Positions 42,665 to 53,744 of a stretch of DNA of 64,000 nucleotides are shown one piece after another (position 1 is the first letter of the stretch; every line of letters starts with the position of its first letter). The notes under the pieces are model-generated. The model saw nothing but the letters and a program-made list of their open reading frames with translations, had not been told where the DNA came from and did not search any database. The stretch covers positions 2,093,501-2,157,500 of the forward strand of contig NZ_CP077426.1 in NCBI RefSeq assembly GCF_019048845.1. Reading direction: 5' to 3'. The position numbers and the translations under genes were made by a program. This stretch comes from Vibrio mimicus. Lineage in GTDB: Bacteria; Pseudomonadota; Gammaproteobacteria; Enterobacterales; Vibrionaceae.

Positions 42665-43951
42665 ATGATGATGGATTTAGCCTTCGACCGTTGCCATATC
42701 TGGCATCCCTACACTTCAACCTTGACACCTCTGACCTGTTACCCCGTGAGTCGAGCCGATGGCGTAATGATCACACTTGAAGATGGTCGCAGCTTAGTGG
42801 ACGGCATGTCCTCTTGGTGGGCGGCGATCCACGGTTACAATCACCCCAAGCTCAATCAAGCGGCGCACCAGCAAATCGAGCAGATGTCACACATCATGTT
42901 TGGTGGGTTAACTCATCAACCGGCGATTGAGCTTTGCCAAAAGCTGCTCAAACTCGCGCCCAACAATTTACAGCAAGTGTTTCTCGCCGATTCAGGTTCA
43001 GTCGCCGTAGAAGTGAGCCTGAAAATGGCGTTGCAGTATTGGCACAGCAAAGGTCAGTCGAGAGCAAAGTTTCTCACCCTACGCCACGGCTACCACGGCG
43101 ATACCTTCGCCGCGATGTCAGTGACCGATCCAGATAACTCAATGCACAGCCTGTACAAAGGTTTTCTGCCAGAGCATATTTTCGCCAACTCACCAGAAGG
43201 TGGATTTTTTGATGAGTGGGATGAGCGTGATATTGCCGATTTTCGTCACAAACTGGCTGAATATCACCACCAGATTGCCGCAGTAATCCTTGAGCCTATC
43301 GTACAAGGCGCTGGCGGTATGCGTATCTATCACCCCGAGTTTTTACGCCAAGTGCGCGCCTTGTGTGATGAGTTTGGCGTGCTGCTGATTTTGGATGAGA
43401 TTGCGACCGGCTTTGGTCGCACAGGAAAAATCTTTGCTTGTGAACATGCAGGAATTCAACCAGATATTCTCTGTGTGGGCAAAGCGCTGACTAGCGGATA
43501 CATGACGCTATCAGCCACCCTCACTACCAAACAAGTGGCCGATACCGTGTGTGCGGGAGAAGCCGGCTGCTTTATGCATGGCCCTACCTTTATGGGCAAT
43601 CCGCTGGCTTGCGCGGTGGCAAGCGCGAGTTTATCGCTGATTGAGCAAGGAGATTGGCAACAGCAAGTCGTAAACATTGAAGCGTTTTTTGCCAAACATC
43701 TACCTAAACTCAACGATTCGCCACGGGTGAAACAGACTCGTTGGCTAGGAGCGATTGGTGTGGTGGAGACGCATTCTCCGGTCAATATGGAAGTGATTCA
43801 GGCTCTCTTTGTGGAGCATGGAGTTTGGATCCGCCCCTTTGGTCGGCTGATTTACCTGATGCCACCCTATATTAGTCAACCTGAACATCTGCAAAAACTA
43901 GTGGATGCGATTGCAGCCGCGTTAAACCAACCAGAATGTTTTAAGCAATAG
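42665..43951 (+). CDS. bioA: BioA, DAPA aminotransferase
   Basis: This class III PLP aminotransferase of 428 residues uses SAM as amino donor to turn KAPA into DAPA. The Schiff-base lysine is K273 (CVGKALTSGYM); 'HIWHPYTS' and 'DGMSSWWAAIHGYNHP' are BioA-specific. Three consecutive in-frame ATGs (42665, 42668, 42671) begin the gene, so the exact start is open. It is divergent from bioBFCD and ends in its own terminator. Confidence 0.96.
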   Translation: MMMDLAFDRCHIWHPYTSTLTPLTCYPVSRADGVMITLEDGRSLVDGMSSWWAAIHGYNHPKLNQAAHQQIEQMSHIMFGGLTHQPAIELCQKLLKLAPNNLQQVFLADSGSVAVEVSLKMALQYWHSKGQSRAKFLTLRHGYHGDTFAAMSVTDPDNSMHSLYKGFLPEHIFANSPEGGFFDEWDERDIADFRHKLAEYHHQIAAVILEPIVQGAGGMRIYHPEFLRQVRALCDEFGVLLILDEIATGFGRTGKIFACEHAGIQPDILCVGKALTSGYMTLSATLTTKQVADTVCAGEAGCFMHGPTFMGNPLACAVASASLSLIEQGDWQQQVVNIEAFFAKHLPKLNDSPRVKQTRWLGAIGVVETHSPVNMEVIQALFVEHGVWIRPFGRLIYLMPPYISQPEHLQKLVDAIAAALNQPECFKQ

Positions 43952-43981
43952 ACAATACGCTGCGCAACAAACGACAAGCAC

Positions 43982-44015
43982 AAAAAAGCCGACATCTTCA
44001 TGTCGGCTTTTTTCG
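43982..44015 (+). terminator. Bidirectional terminator bioA/serS
   Basis: AAAAAAGCCGACAT (43982-43995), loop CTTC, ATGTCGGCTTTTTT (44000-44013). Symmetric A and T runs serve both convergent genes. Confidence 0.95.
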
Positions 44016-44060
44016 TTCTTATCTCTTTGAGCGCTGATTTCCCTTTAGAGGAAAACGGGA

Positions 44061-45383
<1,323 letters not shown>

Positions 45384-45471
45384 TTAAGAGTTGCGAGAAA
45401 GCGCGTGTGCTTCCTTTTTAGCCAAAGCCACGCGTATTGAAATTTACCCTGCCAAAGATAACCAAAAGGCA

Positions 45472-46821
45472 CTACTTTTCATAGCGCTTTTGTGGGCTTT
45501 TTGCGTTCAAATCCGCCAGATACGCTAACTTTTCAGCAATCTTGGTTTCTAGCCCGCGCTGTGTGGGCTGATAGTAGCGAGTTCCACTCATTTCTGGTGG
45601 GAAATAGCATTCACCTGCGGCATAAGCACCTGGTTCATCATGGGCGTAACGATATTCCTCACCGTAACCCAGATCTTTCATCAGTCGAGTGGGGGCATTG
45701 CGTAGATGCGGTGGTACTTCAAACTCAGGTAGATTATGCGCATCCGACAGCGCTTGTTTCCACGCGGTGTACACGGCATTGCTTTTCGGTGCGCAGGCGA
45801 GGTAGACAATCGCTTGAGCAATCGCGCGCTCGCCCTCTGCAGGCCCGACACGGGTAAAGCAATCCCACGCTGCGAGTGCCACTTGCATGCCCCGAGGGTC
45901 GGCATTACCGACATCTTCTGAGGCAATCGCGAGCAGACGGCGCGCGATATACAAAGGGTCACAGCCCGCGGAAATCATCCGTGCGGCCCAGTACAACGCA
46001 GCATCCGGATCCGAACCTCGAATCGATTTGTGCACAGCGGAAATCAGGTCGTACCAAATATCGCCCTTGTTATCAAAACGCGACACCTTTTCGCCAGCGA
46101 CTTCGGCAAGCAGAGGCAGATCAATCAGCTTGCGTCCCTGATCATCTTCGCGAGCCATGTCATACAGCAGCTCAAGATAGTTGAGCGACATGCGCGCATC
46201 GCCATTGACCAGTTCGGCTAGGCGATCCAGTACGTTATCGGCAAACACTGCGGCCACTTTGCCAAGCCCGCGCTCAGTATCGGCAATCGCCTGCTGTAAA
46301 GCTTGCTGAATCTCTTGTTGAGTAAGCGAGGTGAGTTTATAAACCCGCGCGCGGGAAAGCAGCGCGTTATTAAGCTCAAAAGAAGGGTTTTCCGTGGTTG
46401 CGCCAATAAAGGTGACCGTACCGTCTTCAATATGCGGCAAAAACGCATCTTGCTGCGATTTATTAAAGCGATGGACTTCGTCGACAAACAAAATGGTGCG
46501 ACGACCACTGAGTTTGTTCTCACGCGCTTTTTCGATCGCGGCACGGATCTCTTTGACTCCGGACGTCACCGCCGATACGCGTTCCACTTCCGCATTGGCG
46601 TAGTTGGCTGCCACTTCGGCTAAAGTGGTTTTTCCGGTGCCCGGAGGTCCCCAAAGAATCATCGAGTGAATATGCCCTGCCTCTAATGCACGGCGCAGTG
46701 GCTTTCCCGGTCCCAAGATGTGTTGCTGACCAATATACTGCTCCACCGTTTGTGGACGCATACGGGCAGCTAACGGACGAAAATCTTCGTCGCCGGAAAA
46801 ATCTAAGCTGTAATTACTCAC
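45472..46821 (-). CDS. rarA: RarA (MgsA) replication-associated recombination ATPase
   Basis: This clamp-loader-like AAA+ protein of 449 residues acts at stalled forks with SSB. Walker A GPPGTGKT is at 58-65, Walker B is '[17 protein letters not shown]' and sensor 1 is '[14 protein letters not shown]'. The C-terminal tetramerisation domain includes '[21 protein letters not shown]'. The order lolA-rarA-serS is as in E. coli, but ftsK is not next to lolA. Confidence 0.96.
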   Translation of the reverse strand: MSNYSLDFSGDEDFRPLAARMRPQTVEQYIGQQHILGPGKPLRRALEAGHIHSMILWGPPGTGKTTLAEVAANYANAEVERVSAVTSGVKEIRAAIEKARENKLSGRRTILFVDEVHRFNKSQQDAFLPHIEDGTVTFIGATTENPSFELNNALLSRARVYKLTSLTQQEIQQALQQAIADTERGLGKVAAVFADNVLDRLAELVNGDARMSLNYLELLYDMAREDDQGRKLIDLPLLAEVAGEKVSRFDNKGDIWYDLISAVHKSIRGSDPDAALYWAARMISAGCDPLYIARRLLAIASEDVGNADPRGMQVALAAWDCFTRVGPAEGERAIAQAIVYLACAPKSNAVYTAWKQALSDAHNLPEFEVPPHLRNAPTRLMKDLGYGEEYRYAHDEPGAYAAGECYFPPEMSGTRYYQPTQRGLETKIAEKLAYLADLNAKSPQKRYEK

Positions 46822-46845
46822 TCGACTCGCTTCCTTGGTACTAAT

Positions 46846-47442
46846 TTAGTTACGCTGATCGTCAACTTCCACGCCTTTCGGCACTTTGTAGTTAAATACG
46901 CTAGCGTTTGGTTTCTGCTGTTTCACCTTACTAAAGGTAAATTCGCTCTGCTGACCATCTTGCTCAATCACTTTAAAACCTTGCACCACCCCTTTCTCAC
47001 TGATGGTGATTTGGAAACGGCCTTGGTTTGAATCCAGCGCGGTAGGCGTCAGGGTAAATACATCGCCCTTTTCTTCCACATGGTACGCATCCCAATCGCT
47101 GGCTTTGCTACGAGTCAGTAGCACAAAAGGCGTCTGCTCTAAAGCTTCTTCGGCGCGGTACAAGGTGACCTGTTCCACAAAAGGGTCAAAATGCCACAAG
47201 GTCGTACCGTCTGACACCAGTAAATTCTCATCCGGCGCTTGGGTTTCCCAACGGAAAAGGCTCGGGCGAGCAATATCGACTTTGCCATGCCCAGTGATGA
47301 TCACTTTTCCTTCAGGGCTCAATACCTGTTGATTAAACGTAGCGCTGAAGCCTTCACTCATGGCTAAACGCTCACTTAAGGTATCTTTAGGGGCGGCAAT
47401 CGCCGAGAAACTACAAAATAACAGGGCTAACCATTTGTTCAT
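46846..47442 (-). CDS. lolA: LolA, outer-membrane lipoprotein carrier
   Basis: This periplasmic chaperone of 198 residues carries lipoproteins from LolCDE to LolB. The signal peptide is [16 protein letters not shown] followed by APKD. The mature unclosed beta-barrel has '[10 protein letters not shown]', '[21 protein letters not shown]' and '[13 protein letters not shown]' segments typical of LolA. It lies 24 bp upstream of rarA and probably leads a lolA-rarA transcript. Confidence 0.95.
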   Translation of the reverse strand: MNKWLALLFCSFSAIAAPKDTLSERLAMSEGFSATFNQQVLSPEGKVIITGHGKVDIARPSLFRWETQAPDENLLVSDGTTLWHFDPFVEQVTLYRAEEALEQTPFVLLTRSKASDWDAYHVEEKGDVFTLTPTALDSNQGRFQITISEKGVVQGFKVIEQDGQQSEFTFSKVKQQKPNASVFNYKVPKGVEVDDQRN

Positions 47443-47537
47443 GCTGACTCTGCTCCAAGCAATTTAGCAATGGGGATGATAATAACGATAAAGACTAAGC
47501 CTTTGCCTTATCTAACGTGTCAGTGATGTGTAATAAA

Positions 47538-48158
47538 CTATTGCCCACAGCACTGTTTGAATTTTTTACCGCTGTCGCAAGGACAAGCATCATTACGGCC
47601 AATGCCTTTAAACGGGTTCACACTTTGTGTTTTAGCGCCCAGCATGGCTTCGTCAGCCGCAAGCGCGACTTCGTGCACCATTAAATTCAGTTGCTCGATC
47701 AAATCGGCGAGCGCAGGGACTTGTTCATAGCCCGCTTCGCGCATTTGCGCTTGGGTTTGCGCTTCATCAATCGCCAACATCAAGGTGGTCAATAATGCTT
47801 GCAACATACGAATCGAGCCATCTGCAAATGCGCCTTGCTGCCACATGGGTTCTACCTGTGGCCATAATTGCATAAAGCCTTCCGCAAAGTCCGCTAAACC
47901 TTGCTCACGCGATGGTGCATGCTCGGCCAACAATGCCAACAAATCATAACCGTTGCCTTTAAGCTGCTGGTATTGGAGATGAATTTGCTCGGTCACTGGT
48001 CGTAATAACGCCTGATGTCGCTCGGTAAATAGCTCAGGTAGCCACTGCTCAGGATCGAGCGGACGAGTCGCAAAATTAGCAGCGAGCACCACACCTTCAA
48101 TAAACAGATCCGACTCAGGGCATTCAATCGCGCTGAGATCGATCAGGGAATAATTCAT
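47538..48158 (-). CDS. YecA/UPF0149-type protein with C-terminal SEC-C motif
   Basis: This 206-residue protein has a helical UPF0149-like body (about 1-175) and a C-terminal zinc-binding SEC-C motif, GRNDACPCDSGKKFKQCCG, similar to the tail of SecA. In E. coli the SEC-C protein YecA binds ribosomes; whether that holds here is unknown. An upstream -10 TATAAT (48192-48197) with an 18-bp spacer to CTGCCA supports its own promoter. It is divergent from dusC. Confidence 0.85.
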   Translation of the reverse strand: MNYSLIDLSAIECPESDLFIEGVVLAANFATRPLDPEQWLPELFTERHQALLRPVTEQIHLQYQQLKGNGYDLLALLAEHAPSREQGLADFAEGFMQLWPQVEPMWQQGAFADGSIRMLQALLTTLMLAIDEAQTQAQMREAGYEQVPALADLIEQLNLMVHEVALAADEAMLGAKTQSVNPFKGIGRNDACPCDSGKKFKQCCGQ

Positions 48159-48191
48159 AGAAAACGCTTAATACAAGGAAAGTTGCGCCGC

Positions 48192-48221
48192 ATTATATAC
48201 TCAAAGCGAAAGAAGTGGCAG
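48192..48221 (-). promoter_or_regulatory. Promoter of the SEC-C protein gene
   Basis: On the minus strand a -35 CTGCCA (48216-48221), 18-bp spacer and perfect -10 TATAAT (48192-48197), 34 bp before ATG 48158. Confidence 0.6.
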
Positions 48222-48323
48222 GTCGTCACACTGAACTTGCATCAGAAAGGATGAGTGACATTTATCGATGCTACTACTACAATCTCGCTCCCTTTTCTTC
48301 AGCGCTAGCCGGTATTCATCACT

Positions 48324-49295
48324 ATGCGAGTTATTTTAGGCCCGATGGAGGGCGTGTTAGATCATTTGATGCGTGACATGCTGACGCAAATCAATGACTA
48401 CGACTTCTGTGTCACTGAATTTGTTCGCGTAGTGAATCAGCCGCTTCCTGATCATGTGTTTCACCGCCTCTGCCCTGAACTTCAGCACGGCTCTAAAACC
48501 CCGTCAGGTGTTCCGGTAAAAGTACAACTGCTTGGCCAAGATCCGCATTGGATGGCCGAAAACGCGATTCGCGCTGCTGAGCTCGGTGCTTATGGCATCG
48601 ATCTGAATTTCGGTTGCCCTGCCAAAATGGTTAATCAGAGCAAAGGCGGCGCGGCTCTTTTGCAACATCCCGAACTGATTTATCAAGTAGTCAAGGCGTG
48701 TCGTGACGTGGTGCCTGCGCACATTCCTGTTTCGGCGAAAATCCGCTTAGGTTGGGAAGACCCTGAAGATTGTTTTGAGATTGTTGATGCGGTAGCGCAA
48801 GCCAAAGCCGATGAGCTGACGGTGCATGCACGTACCAAAGCCGGAGGCTACAAAGCCAGCGAAATCAAATGGCACTACATTGATCAAATTCGCCAGAAAT
48901 GCAGTATTCCATTGATTGCTAACGGTGAAGTGTGGAATTACGCCGATGGTCAGGCTTGTATACAGACCACAGGCGTGGATTCATTGATGGTATGCCGCGG
49001 CGCGCTCAACGTGCCGAATTTAGGTAATGTGGTCAAACACAATCACGCCGCCATGCCTTGGAATGAAGTGGTGGATTTGTTGCTGCGCTACACGCAATTT
49101 GAAGTGCGTGGTGACAAAGGCAAATACTACCCAAACCGTATTAAGCAGTGGTTTGCTTATCTGCGCCACGCCTACCCTCAGGCTAATGAGCTGTTTGGTG
49201 AGTTACGTACCCTGACTCAAGTTGAACTGATCGTTGATCAGTTACATCGCTATCGCGATCAACTCCATACTGCAGCGACCGAGCTGCCAGTCTAA
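48324..49295 (+). CDS. dusC: DusC, tRNA-dihydrouridine(16) synthase
   Basis: This FMN-dependent enzyme of 323 residues reduces U16 in the tRNA D-loop. The (beta-alpha)8 barrel has the GPMEGVLD start, catalytic C98 in [11 protein letters not shown]-binding 'VSAKIRLGW' and 'HARTK', and a C-terminal helical tRNA-binding domain. The MEG (not MAG) near the N-terminus is typical of DusC. The stop abuts the stop of the convergent cyclase gene with no base between. Confidence 0.94.
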   Translation: MRVILGPMEGVLDHLMRDMLTQINDYDFCVTEFVRVVNQPLPDHVFHRLCPELQHGSKTPSGVPVKVQLLGQDPHWMAENAIRAAELGAYGIDLNFGCPAKMVNQSKGGAALLQHPELIYQVVKACRDVVPAHIPVSAKIRLGWEDPEDCFEIVDAVAQAKADELTVHARTKAGGYKASEIKWHYIDQIRQKCSIPLIANGEVWNYADGQACIQTTGVDSLMVCRGALNVPNLGNVVKHNHAAMPWNEVVDLLLRYTQFEVRGDKGKYYPNRIKQWFAYLRHAYPQANELFGELRTLTQVELIVDQLHRYRDQLHTAATELPV

Positions 49296-50765
49296 TTAGT
49301 ATACCAACTGATTTTTGCCGCTGGTTTTCGCCACATACAACTTTTCATCAGCGGCTTTGAACAACTGTTCGAATGTCAGACCCATTTTACTTTCTACTAC
49401 TTCTACCCCACCCGATAGAGTAAAGCCATCTTCAAGTATGTATTCAGAACTTTGGCATACTGCATCAAAAATTCGTTGCATGATTTTCTTGATTTGCTCT
49501 TGATCTTTAGCCGTGACGTAAACCACGAACTCTTCACCACCAAAGCGTGCAACCGCATCTGAACTACGGATATGAGTTTCAATCTGCTCACCGATGTGGC
49601 AAATCACTTTATCTCCCATATCATGCCCATAGGTATCATTAATCTGTTTAAAATCATCAATGTCGAGCACGGCTATAGCTAGATAGTGGTTATGCCTTTT
49701 ACCTCTCAGGAAACCTTCCATGCCTCGGCGATTGAGTAAACCGGTCATCGGGTCACGTGCAGCCAATTCCGCGTAGTGTTTACGATCCCAACGTGTATTA
49801 AGATAAACAAGAAGTCCCGTTAGGAAAAAATAGACTAAGGTAGCCACCAGCAAGTTGCCTTTCTTTTGCTGCAAAAAGTGCAAAAACTCCGCTTTATAAT
49901 CCAGTCGATAAAAAATGACTTGATGATAATCCGCATATTCGCTCTTTAGTGGATAAGGGCGATAGGCATCACGACTCATCACCTGTTCTTCAATATCGAT
50001 AAGTTCAAAACGAGAAGCGAGATGCGACATTCGGTTTAACAATACGCGCAAACCAATATCCACCGCGACTAACCCTTGATACTTGTTTTCTAGATAAACC
50101 GGCAAGATCAGCGTGATCAACCATTCATGTTTTTCTCTAATTACTGAACGATAAGGCCCATCAACGGCAATCATGTTCGGTGCCGCAATAGCGTCATTCC
50201 AAAGCGGGCTTTCTTCAATGAAATCTCGAATCTGCTGATAACTGACATTGACTCCTAATGAGTCCGGCGATGAGATGATATAACCACTGATATCAACATA
50301 GTGCACACCATAAATGTACTCATCCATATCATGTAAGAATGAGAGCATGGGAGCCATCGAGAGCTTAGTTTGCAAAATAGGGTCTTGAGTCGGATTGGAG
50401 TCACACAGAGAAGGCGCACCAATCAACATATAGCTCAAATCCAATTTGGGGACTGCAATATTGGCACTAATCCCTTGTGAAAGGACAAGCGCATCAATCG
50501 GCTTAATTTGGCAGACATTTTCCACTATACGAGCTGAATGCTTAAAGAGAATATTGTCTGCGGGACGTTGATTGTGAGTGAAAGTGTAATCTAATGCAGT
50601 TACGACTTTTTCGGCTCGTTCAAGCTGCAGTTGAATATCCGCATAAGCATCATCAATCTCTTGATTGAGATCGTACAGATATTGCTGAAAAACCGAAGCA
50701 AACAATACAAATGTAACAAGCAACGGCGCGCAGATGATCCAAGTTAAACTCATGCGCTGGTTCAT
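49296..50765 (-). CDS. cdgK: Membrane diguanylate cyclase with periplasmic sensor (CdgK-like)
   Basis: This 489-residue GGDEF protein makes the second messenger c-di-GMP. There is one membrane helix at about 8-27, a periplasmic Cache-like domain of about 270 residues ('VHYVDISGYIISSPDSLGV', 'PVYLENKYQGLVAVDIGL'), a second helix at about 304-323, then the GGDEF domain from DPMTGLLNRR (338). The active site is GGEEF (409-413), preceded by an RSSD I-site (400-403), so it should be active and product-inhibited. I believe it corresponds to V. cholerae CdgK (VC1104), from memory. The leader contains an intrinsic terminator 18 nt before the ATG. Confidence 0.9.
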   Translation of the reverse strand: MNQRMSLTWIICAPLLVTFVLFASVFQQYLYDLNQEIDDAYADIQLQLERAEKVVTALDYTFTHNQRPADNILFKHSARIVENVCQIKPIDALVLSQGISANIAVPKLDLSYMLIGAPSLCDSNPTQDPILQTKLSMAPMLSFLHDMDEYIYGVHYVDISGYIISSPDSLGVNVSYQQIRDFIEESPLWNDAIAAPNMIAVDGPYRSVIREKHEWLITLILPVYLENKYQGLVAVDIGLRVLLNRMSHLASRFELIDIEEQVMSRDAYRPYPLKSEYADYHQVIFYRLDYKAEFLHFLQQKKGNLLVATLVYFFLTGLLVYLNTRWDRKHYAELAARDPMTGLLNRRGMEGFLRGKRHNHYLAIAVLDIDDFKQINDTYGHDMGDKVICHIGEQIETHIRSSDAVARFGGEEFVVYVTAKDQEQIKKIMQRIFDAVCQSSEYILEDGFTLSGGVEVVESKMGLTFEQLFKAADEKLYVAKTSGKNQLVY

Positions 50766-50782
50766 AATTGTCTGCTGACCTC

Positions 50783-50825
50783 AAAAATAAAAACCCATCA
50801 TAAACGGATAACGCTCATAATGGGT
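50783..50825 (-). terminator. Terminator in the leader of the cyclase gene
   Basis: On the minus strand ACCCATTATGAGCG, loop TTATC, CGTTTATGATGGGT (50825 to 50793) form a 14-bp stem with three G-U pairs, followed by TTTTATTTTT. It ends the ABC operon and lies directly before the GAGG ribosome site of the cyclase gene. Confidence 0.85.
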
Positions 50826-50845
50826 AGGGGAATTGCGTCACGGCG

Positions 50846-50875
50846 ATTATGCCAAAAAACCATGCAATGTGTAAG
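50846..50875 (-). promoter_or_regulatory. Candidate promoter upstream of the leader terminator
   Basis: On the minus strand a -35 CTTACA (50870-50875), 18-bp spacer and -10 CATAAT (50846-50851). Transcription would start near 50839 and run through the terminator at 50783-50825 before reaching the diguanylate cyclase gene. Confidence 0.45.
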
Positions 50876-50927
50876 CAGTTGTTGCACAAAGGGCGCCAAC
50901 TTCATTATTTTATCCCGACAACATCGG

Positions 50928-51722
50928 TCAGCTTAGTAGAAGACTATCATCCGCTAGCTCTTCACCTCGCACTTTAGAGAACATCTCCAACAACTCTGGA
51001 ACGCCCATACTGGCACGTTGTTCACCCGTAACATCCAAGACAATCTGACCTTGATGCAGCATAACGGTGCGATCGCCGCAAGCAAGGGCATCTTTCATCG
51101 AGTGGGTCACCATCATCACGGTTAAATTGAACTCTTTAACGATTTTTTTCGTGAGATCGATAATGAATGCCGCCATACGAGGATCGAGAGCCGCTGTATG
51201 TTCATCCAATAACAAGAGTTTACTTTCTGACAGTGTTGCCATTACCAAGCTCACAGCTTGACGCTGGCCACCCGAAAGTAAACCTATGTTGTCGCCAAGG
51301 CGATCTTCTAGCCCCAAGCCAAGAATACTAATGCGTTCTTGGAACAGTTTGCGACGCTGATTTGAGAGCGCCAAACTCCAACCGCGGTTTTTACCACGCA
51401 TGTAAGCGAGCGCCATATTCTCTTCGATGGTCAATGCACCACAGGTTCCCGCTAATGGGTCTTGAAACACACGGGCACACAGATTGGCACGCTGATCAAC
51501 ACTCTGTTTAGTCACATCAATTTCATCAATCAATACTCGACCATCGATGATGGGTGTTTCTCCCGTTACCGCCCCTAGCAAGGTCGACTTCCCTGCCCCA
51601 TTAGAACCAATCACAGTTAAAAATTGGTGCTCAGGCACTTCTAAAGAAACCCCTCGTAAAGCACGATTTTCTAGAATCGTGCCGGGATTAAACGTCACCT
51701 GAATATCTTGTAAACGGATCAT
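50928..51722 (-). CDS. ABC transporter ATPase (TrpZ-like, COG1101)
   Basis: This 264-residue nucleotide-binding subunit has Walker A GSNGAGKS (39-46), signature LSGGQRQAVSL, Walker B 'LLLLDEHTAALD' and the H-loop 'MMVTHS'. It pairs with the permease (4-nt overlap) and the PF04392-type binding protein. Such sets are called TrpXYZ in Gram-positive bacteria, where they are linked to tryptophan uptake. The substrate here is not proven. Confidence 0.88.
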   Translation of the reverse strand: MIRLQDIQVTFNPGTILENRALRGVSLEVPEHQFLTVIGSNGAGKSTLLGAVTGETPIIDGRVLIDEIDVTKQSVDQRANLCARVFQDPLAGTCGALTIEENMALAYMRGKNRGWSLALSNQRRKLFQERISILGLGLEDRLGDNIGLLSGGQRQAVSLVMATLSESKLLLLDEHTAALDPRMAAFIIDLTKKIVKEFNLTVMMVTHSMKDALACGDRTVMLHQGQIVLDVTGEQRASMGVPELLEMFSKVRGEELADDSLLLS

Positions 51723-52663
51723 ACTGCTTCTCCTGACGCGCTTCCCTGCTGAGAGAGTTCTGACTTCTGAGCAGGTGCCTTAAGCTTTTTTGGTTTCAAG
51801 TTCCTTTTGATCTTCGGCATGATTAGTGCCAAAGCCACCAAGACCGCCGTGATTAGGTTAAGATCTGAAGCTTGTAAGCCAAACATACCTGAGCTAAGCG
51901 CAAAAGCTACCGCCAAACGGTACAGCACTGAACCAACAATCACCGCCACAACCGCGACCCAGATTTTACGTCCAGGAATTAAAGTTTGACCTAAAATGAC
52001 CGCCGCAAGACCAACCACAATAGTACCAACACCAGAAGTGACATCCGCAAAACTGTTGGTTTGAGCAAATAGAGCGCCAGCAAATCCAACAAAACCGTTA
52101 GAAAGTGCTAAACAGAAATAGGTATAAAACGCAGTGCTCGCCCCTTGGGCAGCCACCATGCGGGCGTTAACACCCGTTGCCCGCAAGCCCAAACCAAAAT
52201 CACTGTTCAACAATCTGATCACGAATAGAGCAGAGATAAGAACCAGAACAGCGACCACCAGAGGGCGAATAAAAACGGGATCGCCTAAAGCTTCAAAGGG
52301 AGTCAAAATGGTGTCTTCACCAAGTAAAGCAAGGTTAGGGCGCCCCATGATGCGGATATTGATCGAAAATGCAGCAATCATGGTCAAGATGGAAGCTAAC
52401 AGATGCAAAATGCCACAGCGGACAGTAAGAAATGCCGTTACCCAACCAGTGGCAGCACCAGCAAGAATCGCCAACCCTGTTGCTATCCATGGGTTAATCC
52501 CCGCCACAATTGCGGTTGCTGCAACCGCAGCCCCCATAGGAAAACTACCATCGACACTCAGATCAGGAAAATCGAGCACTCGAAAAGTTAAATACACGCC
52601 CAAAGCCACTAAGCCATACAATAAGCCAAGCTCCAAAGCGCCAAAAAAGGCAAAAGCAGACAT
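51719..52663 (-). CDS. ABC transporter permease (TrpY-like, COG4120)
   Basis: This 314-residue permease of the branched-chain/ribose type (BPD_transp_2) has about nine hydrophobic segments and motifs 'GALELGLLYGLVALGVYLTFRVLDFPDLSVDGSFPMGAAV' and 'LALSNGFVGFAGALFAQ'. The basic C-terminus (KIKRNLKPKKLKAPAQK) is cytosolic. I chose ATG 52663 because AAGGAG is 5 nt upstream; the 14-residue frame extension to 52705 has none. Confidence 0.88.
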   Translation of the reverse strand: MSAFAFFGALELGLLYGLVALGVYLTFRVLDFPDLSVDGSFPMGAAVAATAIVAGINPWIATGLAILAGAATGWVTAFLTVRCGILHLLASILTMIAAFSINIRIMGRPNLALLGEDTILTPFEALGDPVFIRPLVVAVLVLISALFVIRLLNSDFGLGLRATGVNARMVAAQGASTAFYTYFCLALSNGFVGFAGALFAQTNSFADVTSGVGTIVVGLAAVILGQTLIPGRKIWVAVVAVIVGSVLYRLAVAFALSSGMFGLQASDLNLITAVLVALALIMPKIKRNLKPKKLKAPAQKSELSQQGSASGEAV

Positions 52664-52724
52664 ACATACTCCTTTCTGCTTCAAGGCGTTAGATGACTCC
52701 AACACCTTGGAATATACGCTTTCT

Positions 52725-52760
52725 ACAGGTCGTTACCGCTCAATAGCAGAAACGACCTGT
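52725..52760 (-). repeat. Hairpin between binding-protein and permease genes
   Basis: Perfect 10-bp arms ACAGGTCGTT (52725-52734) and AACGACCTGT (52751-52760) enclose 16 nt and have no T run. An intercistronic hairpin at this place often protects the binding-protein mRNA, giving it excess over the membrane subunits. Confidence 0.75.
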
Positions 52761-52778
52761 GATTTGGATATTGCTTAG

Positions 52779-53744
52779 TTATTTGATGGTGGTTGCACGT
52801 GCAAGCACGGCTTCAGGAATGGTGATACCCAACTGTTCAGCCGCCGCTTTGTTGATCACAAGATCTGAACCTTTTGCTACTTGAACATCAAGGGTACCGG
52901 GATCCTTACCTTCGAGGATAGCTGCAACATAATCAGCGGTTTGCACCCCAATTTGATAGTAATCAAAGCCTAAGCTCGCAATGGCGCCGCGATCCACATA
53001 GGAAGTTGCCGCACCAAACACTGGGGTTTTGGCTTGGTTAGCCGCCACAATCATACCTTCGATTGCACTCGCGACTGTGTTGTCAATCAGAGCATAGATG
53101 ACATCTGATTTTTCGGCGATCGCTTGGGTCGCTGATTGAACATCAGCACTTTTCAGTGCCGTTGCTTCCACTAGCTTAATGCCGTGCTTAGCGGTCGAGA
53201 GCTTGAGTAATTCCATCAAACTCACCGCATTCGCTTCACCTGGGTTGTACACCACACCGATGGATTTCACGTTTGGTAGGATTTCTTTAATTAGCTCAAC
53301 ATGTTGCTCAACGGGAGACAAATCTGACAGGCCTGTGACATTTTTACCCGGCTGTGCAAGTTGTTTGACCAATTTAGCACCAACAGGATCAGTCACTGCG
53401 GTAAACACAATAGGAATCGTTTTGGTTGCTGAAACTAACGCCTGTGCAGTGGGTGTTGCAATACCCACCAGTACATCAGGATTTTCACCCACAAATTGTC
53501 GGGCAATTTGTACGGCAATGGCAGGGTTGCCTTGCGCAGTTTTGTAATCAAACTCTAGATTTTTGCCTTCTTCGTAGCCTTTGGCTTTCAATCCATCGAG
53601 TAGCCCTTGACGTGTTGCATCCAACGCTGGGTGTTCAACAATTTGTGACACCGCGACTTTGGCTGTTTTCGCCATGATACTTTGTGAAGACAGTAGTGCG
53701 GCTCCGGCTAGAACGGCGGTAGCAATAACTTTGCCTGCTCTCAT
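52779..53744 (-). CDS. ABC transporter substrate-binding protein (TrpX-like, PF04392)
   Basis: This 321-residue periplasmic protein has a signal peptide ending near SQSIMA. The ABC_sub_bind pattern includes 'VSQIVEHPALDATRQGLLDGLKAKGY', 'IPIVFTAVTDPVGAKLV', 'NVTGLSDLSPVEQHVELI', 'GVVYNPGEANAV' and 'DRGAIASLGFDYYQIG'. Relatives bind aromatic amino acids, especially tryptophan. AAGGAG precedes ATG 53744. It is the first gene of the operon. Confidence 0.88.
   Translation of the reverse strand: MRAGKVIATAVLAGAALLSSQSIMAKTAKVAVSQIVEHPALDATRQGLLDGLKAKGYEEGKNLEFDYKTAQGNPAIAVQIARQFVGENPDVLVGIATPTAQALVSATKTIPIVFTAVTDPVGAKLVKQLAQPGKNVTGLSDLSPVEQHVELIKEILPNVKSIGVVYNPGEANAVSLMELLKLSTAKHGIKLVEATALKSADVQSATQAIAEKSDVIYALIDNTVASAIEGMIVAANQAKTPVFGAATSYVDRGAIASLGFDYYQIGVQTADYVAAILEGKDPGTLDVQVAKGSDLVINKAAAEQLGITIPEAVLARATTIK

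Noticed and set aside
52134..52778. 214-residue plus-strand ORF
   Set aside because: It lies antisense to the ABC permease gene, has low-complexity composition, and is a by-product of the permease's codon bias.
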